From: a bacterium
GTDB taxonomy: Bacteria > Omnitrophota > Gorgyraeia > Zapsychrales > Zapsychraceae
NCBI GenBank assembly: GCA_030429765.1
Contig: JAUIER010000008.1
Span: forward strand, 1 to 64,000
Direction of reading: 5' to 3'
DNA: 64,000 bases
Shown in pieces: positions 42,665 through 50,951 of the stretch. The notes beneath the pieces are model-generated. The model ran no database searches. It was given only the letters and a program-made list of their open reading frames with translations, and was not told the origin of the DNA. How positions within the stretch are numbered: the first letter of the stretch is position 1; every line of letters begins with the position of its first letter. The translations under genes and the position numbers were made by a program.

Positions 42665-43210
42665 ATGACAGGCGCAATATTTTGTGGAGGCAAAAGTTCT
42701 CGAATGGGTTTGCCTAAAGAGGCAATCATTCTAAAATCAGGTATTCCCATGATTGAACATGTCTATAACACTCTTTCAAGTTTCTGTACGAAGATTGTAT
42801 TAGTAGGAAGTTCCTCAAGTCTGCCTATCTCCTTAAAAGGTTTAGAAGAAATTAGTGATAATTATTATGATATAGGCCCTATCGGTGGTTTGGAAGCCCT
42901 TTTATCTTCCGGTATTGATCATGAATATTTAACCGTTCCATGTGACTTGGATCAATTAAGTAGTGAAGTGCTAAAGATATTGTTAGAAGCTGATGGGAGG
43001 TTGCCCATTGTTTTTCGGAATGATAACCATTTGGAACCGTTAATCGGCCGTTATACAGCCAGTATTCTTCCCATCGTCAGAGGCAAAATTATAGATAATG
43101 TGTACTCTCTAAATGCCGTTCTATCTGATACTGGATATACAGATATTACGGTTCCTAAAAATTTGAGCGTGGCTCTGAATAATGCTAATACCATAGGTGA
43201 TTTTAAGTAA
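42665..43210 (+). CDS. mobA: MobA, molybdenum cofactor guanylyltransferase
   Basis: 181 residues. 'GAIFCGGKSSRMGLPKEAII' is the nucleotide-binding loop of MobA-type guanylyltransferases; 'YDIGPIGGLEALLSSG' and 'YLTVPCDLDQLSSEVLKILL' (the metal-binding D) follow. It makes the MGD form of molybdopterin that NapA needs. It ends the nap cluster; MobB is not in the window. Confidence 0.9.
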   Translation: MTGAIFCGGKSSRMGLPKEAIILKSGIPMIEHVYNTLSSFCTKIVLVGSSSSLPISLKGLEEISDNYYDIGPIGGLEALLSSGIDHEYLTVPCDLDQLSSEVLKILLEADGRLPIVFRNDNHLEPLIGRYTASILPIVRGKIIDNVYSLNAVLSDTGYTDITVPKNLSVALNNANTIGDFK

Positions 43211-43267
43211 AAGTTTTCAGAGAAAAAATGAAAGACTATTAATTTATTCATAGACACATAAGAATTT

Positions 43268-43528
43268 ATGATATTTAATCAAATAAATAATATTCTTAAA
43301 AAATGTCCTATGGTATGTATCATAGGAATTTCCTTAATGGTCCTTTTTATCTGTTCCATCGGATTATCATTTGCTGATGTTTTGGATGATGATCTTGTAT
43401 ATGTCCCATCCCTGATTTGTTTAAAATTCAATTTTCACATCCAGATACAATCCATTCCTAAGAAAGATGTATTACATATATCTTTTTTAACCAGCGATAT
43501 CCATAATCATTCCCCTCCAGTGGCATAA
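43268..43528 (+). CDS. Possible small secreted protein
   Basis: 86 residues with a hydrophobic N-terminal helix ('MVCIIGISLMVLFICSIGLS') and a likely signal-cleavage site. No ribosome binding site is clear and no family is recognised. It could be a small exported or anchored protein, or a chance reading frame. Confidence 0.3.
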   Translation: MIFNQINNILKKCPMVCIIGISLMVLFICSIGLSFADVLDDDLVYVPSLICLKFNFHIQIQSIPKKDVLHISFLTSDIHNHSPPVA

Positions 43529-43611
43529 TTTTTCCAATTAATTAAACTTTATTATTATAGAAACTCAAATTATTTTCTATTTAGCTTAGAAAATAAAGAT
43601 TGGAGAAATTC

Positions 43612-44368
43612 ATGGAAGAGGAGAAAATACTTACAACCCAAGAGTTAGCCGATTATATGAAAGTCAATGAGAAAACGGTTATTGAATTAGCCCAAGTTGG
43701 GGAATTACCTGGATTCAAAGTCGGAGATCAGTGGCGGTTCAGCTGGACAATGATTGACCGTTATATGCAGGGACATGTTTTTGATTCGTCAGATGATGAG
43801 CTGGACTCAATTTTAAACACAAAGGAGCATTTAATTCCATTTTCAAGACTAACAGGAAAAACTCTGATAGACCTAGATTTGCATGCGGATAACAAAAAAC
43901 AAGTTATTTCACAACTAGCACGATTATCTCACGCAAATCACCTAACACCATCATATGAAGGCCTTTATATAGCACTTGAGGAGAGAGCAATTACTTAGCA
44001 CAGCAATCGGGCAGGGAGTTGCTATACCACACCCACGCTTTCCGGATAAGTTAACATTTAAAGAGCCGCATATTATTATCGCACGTTCTAAAGTAGGTGT
44101 AGATTATGATGCCCCGGACAATAAGAAGGTGCACTTATTTTTTCTACCATGTGGGCAATCCCAGTTTGTTCATTTGCGGCTTGTGGCAAAAATATCTAAA
44201 CTATTGCACATTCCAAATGTAATAAAACGTTTTATGAAGGTTGAATGTGCGCAAGACATCATTCAAATCCTAATTGCCTTTGAACAACAGCATTTACTTC
44301 CTACTAATGAAGTAAGCATGGTACAGAAAGTGATTGGGGAACAAGAAAGAAATTCAAAGGATTCATAG
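43612..44368 (+). pseudogene. HTH-EIIA (PTS-type) fusion gene split by a frameshift
   Basis: The first frame (start 43612, RBS GGAGAAATT) encodes an excisionase-like helix-turn-helix ('EKILTTQELADYMKVNEKT', 'VGELPGFKVGDQWRFSW') and the start of a PTS EIIA domain, ending in a TAG at 43996-43998. The second frame continues EIIA with 'EQLLSTAIGQGVAIPHPRF' (phospho-histidine) to 44368. The break lies in GAGGAGAGAGC (43978-43988); restoring one GA or removing one base joins the frames. This fusion is known as an HTH-bearing EIIA regulator. It may be a real inactivation, a phase-variable switch or a sequencing error. Confidence 0.8.
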
Positions 44369-44452
44369 CATTACCTAATTTGGGTGTAAATATGAATACT
44401 TGATAGTATATGCGATTAAATTAATTATTGAATTCAGTGCGGGGTAGAATAT

Positions 44453-44677
44453 ATGAAACCAAATTTATTTAATATTACTTGGATCGGAATTATATTACTT
44501 ATACTTGGCGTTGTTAGCTGGATAATCGAACAAGTTTTTTACAATAAGATTGATGAAAAAGGCATTCTTCAAGAAAGTTTTTTCCTACCACTCTCATTCA
44601 TTCTGGGAATAGTTGGAATTTACTTGATGACTATTGGCATTCTTAAAGGTTTTGGAAATAGGCGAGGGGCGGGTTAA
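44453..44677 (+). CDS. Small membrane protein with two helices
   Basis: 74 residues; helices 'WIGIILLILGVVSWIIEQVF' and 'LPLSFILGIVGIYLMTIGIL'. Good GGGG-type ribosome binding site upstream. No family recognised. It could sit with the neighbouring LysR/EIIA region but lies convergent with the LysR gene. Confidence 0.5.
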   Translation: MKPNLFNITWIGIILLILGVVSWIIEQVFYNKIDEKGILQESFFLPLSFILGIVGIYLMTIGILKGFGNRRGAG

Positions 44678-44710
44678 GTGAAAAGCATACTGTGTTTGAT
44701 GTAATAACGG

Positions 44711-45616
44711 TCATAGTGCTTCAGGGGAGATTTTATGTTGTTTGATGAAATCTAAGAAGTGTCTGGTTTTCTTTGGGATATATTGATTGTTTGGGTAAAG
44801 TGCATAGACTGCCGTGCTTGATATAATCGAGTCTTCTATTTTCAATTCTACCAGCTTTCCATCATTTATAAGTTCTCCAACATTCCACCTAGAGCGGACG
44901 GCAATACCAACACCTTCAACACATAATTGATTGATGATTTCACCAGAATTCACTTTGATGGGCCTGTATTTACTTATTTTTTTGAGTAATTGGCCACTGT
45001 TTTTTAGTCGATGATTAGCATGAGACTCCAAATACAATAAGGGGTGTTCTTTTAGATGGGTAAGATTACTTATTTTCTTATGCTTTTTTATGTAGGCCGG
45101 ACTGGCACAAAAGATTAATTCATTATCTTCAAGTTTAACGGCTTTTAGTGTTGAATCTGTTGGTTTATAAACTCGAATGCTAAGATCAATATTCTGTTCA
45201 ATTAAGTTTAAAATGTTGTTTGTGAGAATTAAATCCAGCTGGATATTAGGGTATTTCTTTAGAAAAAGAGGAATAAGTTTGGTTATGCGTGACTTTGCAT
45301 AGGTTTCGGTAGTCGATATCCTGAGGATCCCTCCCATGGATGAGGGTTGAGAATACTGATCTGAGAAGGCTTCCATATCAGAGAGTTGGGAAAGAATCGC
45401 TTCCGCGACAGGAAGCAGCTGTTGTCCTTCCTGTGTTAGGGTAATAATCCTTGTTGTCCGTTGAAATAATGTAATATTTAGTAGTTTCTCAAGCTGACTG
45501 ATTTTCTTAGAAATCACAGAGGGTGCTACATTTAATTGAGAGGCTGCCTTTGAAAAGCTTTGTGCTTGATTTGCCTCCACGAATGCTTTGAGTAGGAATA
45601 GGTCGTTAATTTTCAT
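44711..45616 (-). CDS. LysR-family transcriptional regulator
   Basis: 301 residues. The N-terminal winged helix reads 'LFLLKAFVEANQAQSFSKAA', 'LNVAPSVISKKISQLEKLLN', 'LFQRTTRIITLTQEGQ', followed by a periplasmic-binding-type effector domain. Start 45616 is chosen because of the GGAAAT just before it; an ATG three codons earlier is possible. It is transcribed divergently from the deacetylase/OYE pair, so these are its likely targets. Inducer unknown. Confidence 0.88.
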   Translation of the reverse strand: MKINDLFLLKAFVEANQAQSFSKAASQLNVAPSVISKKISQLEKLLNITLFQRTTRIITLTQEGQQLLPVAEAILSQLSDMEAFSDQYSQPSSMGGILRISTTETYAKSRITKLIPLFLKKYPNIQLDLILTNNILNLIEQNIDLSIRVYKPTDSTLKAVKLEDNELIFCASPAYIKKHKKISNLTHLKEHPLLYLESHANHRLKNSGQLLKKISKYRPIKVNSGEIINQLCVEGVGIAVRSRWNVGELINDGKLVELKIEDSIISSTAVYALYPNNQYIPKKTRHFLDFIKQHKISPEAL

Positions 45617-45797
45617 AATTTCCATATTAGAATAACTAATTTAAAAAATCAAGTATTTATCACTTAATGAAAATAGATTATGCTTGAATGAGTTAGAAGG
45701 CAGCAAAGGGTTTTTGTCAATTTCATTTCTTGGAGCATGGTTGCATTAGAATAGACAAGCCGTATTAAAATAATCTTTTACCACGAAAGGATTCAAA

Positions 45798-46760
45798 ATG
45801 AATAATAGTAAAAGTATATGGAGCATTTTGCTGGGATTGATGGTTTTGTTGATATGCACAAAGGTACATGCCCAGGAAGCAATAATGAATACAAAAGAAC
45901 AAAAATACTGGCCTAATGATGCCAGGCTTGTGGTGTCATTTTCCATGCAGTTTGAGACCGGAGGACAACCGGAGGGTGCGGAAAGCCCATTTTCTGGAAA
46001 TCCACTTCCGAAAGGTAATCCCGACTTACCGGCTGAGAGCTGGTTTCGGTACGGAGCCAAAGAAGGGGTGTATCGTATGTTGGAATTATGGAAAAAACAC
46101 GACATTAAGGTGACTTCCCATGTTGTTGGTGAAGCTGCGGTGAAATATCCAGAGGTTGCTAAGGCTATTGCGAATGACGGGCATGAAATTGCTGCGCATG
46201 GAATAGGTTGGAGTGATCAATGGAACATGAACTATGAGGAAGAATTGGCATTTGTAAAAGAAGGCGTAGATGTTGTTGAGAAAATTACGGGACAACGCGG
46301 TGTTGGATATAATTGCAACTGGCTAAGGCGAAGTCCAAATACATTGAAAGTTTTGCAGGAGCTGGGTTTTTTATATCACATCGATGACCTCAGTAGAGAT
46401 GAACCTTTTATAACTACGGTTCTAGGAGAAAAATTTGTGGTTATACCATACACCCTGCGTAACAATGATATTGTCAACATCGAAGGAAAAAATTGGTCGC
46501 CTGATCAATTCTTGAATCAACTGAAGATGGAATTTGATCAGCTATACAAAGAGGCTGGAAGTCAGCGGCGCATGATGTCAGTTAGTTTGCATGACCGTAT
46601 TGGAGGATCACCGGCTATCGTACAAGCAGTGGATAAATTCATTCAATATGCCAAGACGCATGAAGGTGTTGTTTTTATGCGAAAAGATGCCATTGCTAAT
46701 ATGATTAAAAATGATCCTAATACACCTACTGATAATTCGGAAATCATCTACAACAAATAA
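45798..46760 (+). CDS. Exported polysaccharide-deacetylase-fold (NodB) protein
   Basis: 320 residues with a signal peptide ('WSILLGLMVLLICTKVHAQ'). NodB-type barrel motifs: 'VVSFSMQFETGG', 'VTSHVVGEAAVKYPEVAKAI', 'GHEIAAHGIGWSDQWNM', 'VGYNCNWLRRSPNTLKVLQE', 'LHDRIGG'. This subtype resembles PuuE/HpPgdA-like cyclic-imidase or peptidoglycan deacetylases rather than chitin deacetylases. Substrate unknown. RBS GAAAGGA. First gene divergent from LysR. Confidence 0.8.
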   Translation: MNNSKSIWSILLGLMVLLICTKVHAQEAIMNTKEQKYWPNDARLVVSFSMQFETGGQPEGAESPFSGNPLPKGNPDLPAESWFRYGAKEGVYRMLELWKKHDIKVTSHVVGEAAVKYPEVAKAIANDGHEIAAHGIGWSDQWNMNYEEELAFVKEGVDVVEKITGQRGVGYNCNWLRRSPNTLKVLQELGFLYHIDDLSRDEPFITTVLGEKFVVIPYTLRNNDIVNIEGKNWSPDQFLNQLKMEFDQLYKEAGSQRRMMSVSLHDRIGGSPAIVQAVDKFIQYAKTHEGVVFMRKDAIANMIKNDPNTPTDNSEIIYNK

Positions 46761-46780
46761 ATATAAAAAAGGGGAGTATA

Positions 46781-47878
46781 ATGAGTTCGATTTCGTTGTT
46801 TGATGAAATAACGCTTGGAAACTTGAATCTAAAAAACCGTTTTGTGATGGCGCCTATGACGCGCTCCCGTACTACACAACCGGGGAATATTCCTAACGAC
46901 ATGATGGCCGAGTACTATGCGCAACGAGCGCCGTATCCCGGTTTGATAATTACTGAAGCAACACAAATATCTGAACAAGGACAGGGGTATTCGTTCACAC
47001 CTGGAATACATTCCAAAGAGCAGATTAACGGTTGGAAGAAGATTACGCATGCCGTTCATGATCAAAACGGAAGAATTTTTTTGCAGCTATGGCATGTCGG
47101 AAGGATGTCACATCCAAGTCTACATCCAGATGGTCAAACGGTTGCTCCTTCAGCGACTAATCCTGGCGCCCGTGTGTGGATTGTGGGCGATGATGGTGTT
47201 GGAAGGATGGAGGATTGTCCAACGCCTCGAGCGTTGAAAGTAGATGAAATTAAATCAATCATCAATGACTTTAGGATAGGGGCACGAAATGCTATTGAAG
47301 CCGGATTCGATGGGGTTGAAATCCATGGTGCTAATGGGTATCTTATAGATCAGTTTTTGAGGAGAACATCTAATAAGAGGACGGATACATATGGAGGAAG
47401 TATCGAGAATAGAATTCGATTCGCCACTGAAGTCGCCGAAGTTGTTTCTAAGGAGGTTGGAGCCGAACGAACTGGCATCCGCTTAGCCCCTTTTATCAAG
47501 CAGCGGGGTATGGATGATGATCAAGCGGTGGATGCCATCTTGGTCCTGTCAAAGAGGTTGAATGATTTGGGGTTAGTCTATGTTCATTTGGCGGAAGCGG
47601 ATTGGGATGACTCTCCAGAGGTTTCCATGGATTTTCGTAGGGAGTTACGATCCAGCTACAAAGGACGAGTTATTGTTGCAGGAAATTATACAGTTTCATC
47701 TGGAGAGGAGTTACTTAACAAGAACCTAGTTGACTTAGTGGCATTTGGAAGGCCTTTTATTGCTAACCCTGACTTTCCAGAAAGAATAAGGAATCAATGG
47801 CCAATATCCGAGTATGATCTTAATAAGTTATTTGGAGGAAATGAGGAAGGGTACAGTACCTATTCACCTTATAAATAG
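46781..47878 (+). CDS. Old Yellow Enzyme (NADH:flavin oxidoreductase, NemA-like)
   Basis: 365 residues, one FMN-binding TIM barrel. 'LKNRFVMAPMTRSRTTQPGN', 'GRIFLQLWHVGRMSHPSL', 'EIHGANGYLIDQFLRRTSNK' (H/N pair binding the substrate), 'DTYGGSIENRIRFATE' and 'LVAFGRPFIANPDFPERI' are strong OYE signatures. It reduces electron-poor alkenes, nitro-compounds or nitrate esters with NAD(P)H. It follows the deacetylase by 20 bases in one operon. Confidence 0.93.
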   Translation: MSSISLFDEITLGNLNLKNRFVMAPMTRSRTTQPGNIPNDMMAEYYAQRAPYPGLIITEATQISEQGQGYSFTPGIHSKEQINGWKKITHAVHDQNGRIFLQLWHVGRMSHPSLHPDGQTVAPSATNPGARVWIVGDDGVGRMEDCPTPRALKVDEIKSIINDFRIGARNAIEAGFDGVEIHGANGYLIDQFLRRTSNKRTDTYGGSIENRIRFATEVAEVVSKEVGAERTGIRLAPFIKQRGMDDDQAVDAILVLSKRLNDLGLVYVHLAEADWDDSPEVSMDFRRELRSSYKGRVIVAGNYTVSSGEELLNKNLVDLVAFGRPFIANPDFPERIRNQWPISEYDLNKLFGGNEEGYSTYSPYK

Positions 47879-47973
47879 TCATATTGTAAAAGTATGTCGA
47901 TATGCTAAAAAATGATATTTCTTTTCATCAGTGAGAAGAGATCCAATTTTTGTAATCAAATCAATCAAGGATA

Positions 47974-48022
47974 AATCAAACAGGGAGGTCTGTTCTTATA
48001 AGAACGGTTTGTCCTGTTTTTT
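47974..48022 (+). terminator. Terminator-like repeat, copy 2
   Basis: AATCAAACAGG starts a hairpin with GTCTGTTC-TTATAA-GAACGG and closing CCTGTTTTTT. Same design as 33405-33451. Probably ends the OYE transcript. From 47879 to 48317 no gene is seen. Confidence 0.75.
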
Positions 48023-48172
48023 AGAATTGAGTTCGCTACAGTATATTTTTGGGCCTCTAAAATGGGTTCAGATTCTTCTTGGTTTATTTAGAGGTATTGA
48101 TCTCCTTTTGTGATTCGATTCTATCACAATAACTGGATCAAATTTTTGAAGCCAGGTCAACCCATCTAAGAA

Positions 48173-48200
48173 AGCCTTGGATATTTATCCAGGGCTTTTT
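48173..48200 (+). terminator. Rho-independent terminator
   Basis: AGCCTTGGAT-ATTT-ATCCAGGGCT, a 10-bp stem with one G-T pair, followed by TTTT. It separates the OYE region from the haemoglobin operon. Confidence 0.8.
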
Positions 48201-48240
48201 CATGATTGCGCGAAGGCTAGGCTAAAAATCTATACATTTC

Positions 48241-48273
48241 TTGACAAATTTAATGGTATATATAAAATATACC
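48241..48273 (+). promoter_or_regulatory. Promoter and palindromic operator of the truncated haemoglobin operon
   Basis: TTGACA (48241-48246), 16-base spacer, TAAAAT (48263-48268). The palindrome GGTATATATAAAATATACC (48255-48273; arms GGTATAT/ATATACC) overlaps the -10. Rrf2/NsrR repressors bind such AT-rich dyads, and an NsrR-like gene ends this operon. Binding is inferred. Confidence 0.65.
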
Positions 48274-48317
48274 AATAATTGATGGAACAAATTTAATTGT
48301 TTTAAAAAGGAGAAATT

Positions 48318-48686
48318 ATGAGTACGCTTTATGAAGATATAGGTGGGGAAGCTGCTGTTGATGCAGCGGTTGAAATATTTTATCGAAAGGTATTGGTCGA
48401 TGATCGAATTAAAAGTTTTTTTAATGATGTTGATATGGAAAAGCAGATGGCTAAGCAAAAGTCTTTTCTTACTTTTGCTTTTGGTGGTTCAAGCAAATAT
48501 TCTGGTAAGAGCATGAAAGATGCTCATAGTCACCTTGTGGAAAGGGGATTAGTTGATTCTCATGTTGATGCAGTGGTTGAATTACTTGGAGAAACATTAA
48601 AAGAATTAGATGTCGCGGATGATAAGATTCAGCAAGTAGTAACGATTGCTGAAAGTGTAAGGGGTCAAGTATTGGGGAGAGAATAA
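48318..48686 (+). CDS. Group I truncated haemoglobin
   Basis: 122 residues, normal length. 'LYEDIGGEAAVDAAVEIFYRKVLVD' and 'FFNDVDMEKQMAKQKSFLTF' with 'KDAHSHLVERGLVDSHVDAV' (proximal histidine) match trHb group 1. It binds O2 and NO; with the reductase encoded right behind it, it probably acts as an NO dioxygenase. RBS AAAAGGAG. Confidence 0.93.
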   Translation: MSTLYEDIGGEAAVDAAVEIFYRKVLVDDRIKSFFNDVDMEKQMAKQKSFLTFAFGGSSKYSGKSMKDAHSHLVERGLVDSHVDAVVELLGETLKELDVADDKIQQVVTIAESVRGQVLGRE

Positions 48687-49664
48687 ATGCCGACATTTAT
48701 CTTTAAAGAACAAAAGTACCAAGCCAATGAGAATCAAACAGTCCTAGATGCTCTCATAAATAATGGTATTGAAATTCAAAATTCTTGTCGTAGTGGCGTC
48801 TGTCAATCGTGTTTGCTTAAGACGGAGAGTACAGTGGAATCTTTGGCTCAAAAAGGTTTAAAAGATACACAGAAAAAGGAAGGACTGTTTTTTTCCTGCC
48901 AACAGACAGTGGTTGAAGGTATGGAAATATTTGAGTGTCATGAATCAAATAAAAGTTCAGTAGGAGTTATCATTGCCCAAGAGCCTCTTTCCGCGAGTGT
49001 TGTCTTGGTTAAGATTGATATTAAAGACAAATCCTTTGGTTATAATGCAGGTCAATTTATTAATCTTGTAAGAAGTGATGGGCTATGTCGGCCTTACTCT
49101 ATTGCCAATCAGTCTGGTAGAAATATAATAGAATTGCATGTTCGCCGAATACCAGGGGGAGTTATGTCTGAGTGGTTATATGGGGATGATCTTTTAGGTC
49201 AGGAAGTTAAAATCACAGGACCAATCGGCGAATGCTATTATCAAGATGTATACAGCGATCAAGACTTATTACTTGTGGGTACCGGGACTGGATTAGCCCC
49301 TTTGTGTGGTATTTTGTTAGATGCTTTGGAAAGTAATCATTCAAAGAAAATATATCTTCATCATGGAGCTCTAGATGAGGAAGGTTTGTATTATGTTGAG
49401 AAACTTAAGAGCTTAGCAAACGAAAATCCTAACTTTGAATATATTCCAGCTGTTCTTAAGGGTGATTCTGATAAGTATAATGTAGGAAATATTGTTGATA
49501 TTATTAAAGAAGCGAAGCTTAATGTAAAGGATACTACGACCTTTATTTGTGGTGACCCAGATATTGTTAAGGCAATTAAAGAAATAGTATTTCTCAAAGG
49601 TGTTTCATCAAAAAAAATATTCAGTGATCCATTTGTGATTTCGAAAAAGACATGTTCAGTTTAG
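48687..49664 (+). CDS. 2Fe-2S/flavin reductase for the haemoglobin
   Basis: 325 residues. N-terminal plant-type ferredoxin with C34, C39, C42, C71 ('CRSGVCQSC', then C28 residues on). Then an FAD domain ('RPYSIANQSG') and a C-terminal NAD-binding domain ('LLLVGTGTGLAPLCGIL'). The order Fd-FAD-NAD resembles dioxygenase reductases, and the location suggests it re-reduces the truncated haemoglobin. Ends with 'KKTCSV'. Begins directly after the globin stop. Confidence 0.9.
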   Translation: MPTFIFKEQKYQANENQTVLDALINNGIEIQNSCRSGVCQSCLLKTESTVESLAQKGLKDTQKKEGLFFSCQQTVVEGMEIFECHESNKSSVGVIIAQEPLSASVVLVKIDIKDKSFGYNAGQFINLVRSDGLCRPYSIANQSGRNIIELHVRRIPGGVMSEWLYGDDLLGQEVKITGPIGECYYQDVYSDQDLLLVGTGTGLAPLCGILLDALESNHSKKIYLHHGALDEEGLYYVEKLKSLANENPNFEYIPAVLKGDSDKYNVGNIVDIIKEAKLNVKDTTTFICGDPDIVKAIKEIVFLKGVSSKKIFSDPFVISKKTCSV

Positions 49665-49715
49665 GAAAATGCTTTCTGTTTTATTTGTTAATAAAACTTA
49701 TGAGGGATATGAATT

Positions 49716-50108
49716 ATGTATTTAACTAACAAGACTGATTACAGCTTGAGAGTTGTTATTTTTCTTCTGAAAAGTTCGGATAAAAAAGTTAAAATTCAGG
49801 AGATGTCAGATTTCTTCAAAATACCAAAGAATCATTTAAAGGTGATTGTTTCTCAATTGTCTCGCTTAAACATAATTATAACAAGTACAGGCGTTTATGG
49901 AGGCATTGAGTTAAATCCTAAGGCATTGAATATGAAGTTAGGAGAATTTGTAACAAAGATAGAGAACTTTCATATAGTTGAATGTTTTAATGAACAAGAT
50001 AATAAGTGTGTTATTTCTGGCCGATGCAAACTTAAAGGTATTCTTATAAAGGCAAATAAATCCTTTCTGGCGACTATGAATGAATCCACTTTAAGGGATT
50101 TAAAATAG
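49716..50108 (+). CDS. NsrR-like Rrf2 regulator
   Basis: 130 residues. Winged-helix 'TDYSLRVVIFLLKSSDKKVK', 'VIVSQLSRLNIIITSTGVYG', and Fe-S cysteines C90-x7-C98-x5-C104 ('CFNEQDNKCVISGRC'). NsrR uses a very similar set to sense NO. It most likely represses the globin operon through the palindrome at 48255-48273. RBS GAGGGATATG. Between 50109 and 50367 no gene is recognised. Confidence 0.85.
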   Translation: MYLTNKTDYSLRVVIFLLKSSDKKVKIQEMSDFFKIPKNHLKVIVSQLSRLNIIITSTGVYGGIELNPKALNMKLGEFVTKIENFHIVECFNEQDNKCVISGRCKLKGILIKANKSFLATMNESTLRDLK

Positions 50109-50367
50109 ATAAACATACTGAGATTACTAGAGAATAACGGATACGTGTGAGGGGAATTTCTTATGCTTGGTTTTTTTGAGAATATAAATAGTAATCAGAA
50201 ATAATGCTTTGTACCACAAAGACAATACCAGAGAGTTTGTTAAAAAATTATAACATTGATTCCTGAGCATGCGAGTATTGCGAGAGGGTTGTAGCTATAC
50301 ATTTTGTTTAGCAAAGATTCAACTTATATGAGAGACATATAAACGGATATCCTAGATAAAGATTTTC

Positions 50368-50916
50368 ATGAAATATTATTTTAGACGAATGAAAAGTAAG
50401 GGGAAATGTCCTCCAAGAGTGCCACTTAAACATATTTTATGGTCTGGGTTAGGTTCGTTTCTTGGGATTTTCTCAATAGGACTATTAGGGAGTATTTATC
50501 AATTTTCAACAACCGAATGTTTGTTTTTAATTGGATCATTTGGGGCAACTGCTGTTCTGGTCTATGGAGCCCCATTAGCACAATTGTCGCAACCGCGTAA
50601 TCTAATAGGTGGTCATGTTATATCTGCTCTCATAGGTGTTACGGTTTTTATATTATTAGGTGATTCGCAGATATTGGCTAGCGCGGTTTCTGTATCGGCA
50701 TCAATAATGATTATGCATTTAACACGAACATTGCATCCGCCAGGTGGAGCGACGGCGTTGATTGCCGTAATCGGAGGCGATAAGATTCATGCATTAGGTT
50801 ATACCTATGTGTTTATGCCTGTTTTAGCCGGAGCCTTGATAATGTTGATTGTTGCGTTAAAAATAAATAATCTTTCAACAAATTCAAACAGGCATTATCC
50901 AGTCTATTGGTACTGA
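50368..50916 (+). CDS. HPP-family membrane protein
   Basis: 182 residues with four or five membrane helices. 'GSFGATAVLVYGAPLAQLSQ', 'PRNLIGGHV', 'TLHPPGGATALIAVIGG' are the HPP signature (His-Pro-Pro). Some HPP proteins carry nitrite in plastids, so nitrite or NO-related transport suits its place between NsrR-like and NnrS genes; this is inference. Start has no strong ribosome binding site. Confidence 0.88.
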   Translation: MKYYFRRMKSKGKCPPRVPLKHILWSGLGSFLGIFSIGLLGSIYQFSTTECLFLIGSFGATAVLVYGAPLAQLSQPRNLIGGHVISALIGVTVFILLGDSQILASAVSVSASIMIMHLTRTLHPPGGATALIAVIGGDKIHALGYTYVFMPVLAGALIMLIVALKINNLSTNSNRHYPVYWY

Positions 50917-50951
50917 ACTAAAATTATTTAACGCAAATTAAGAAAAAGATT

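Noticed and set aside
47931-48113. Possible 60-codon gene
   Set aside because: It runs straight through the terminator-like hairpin and has no ribosome binding site or recognisable sequence.
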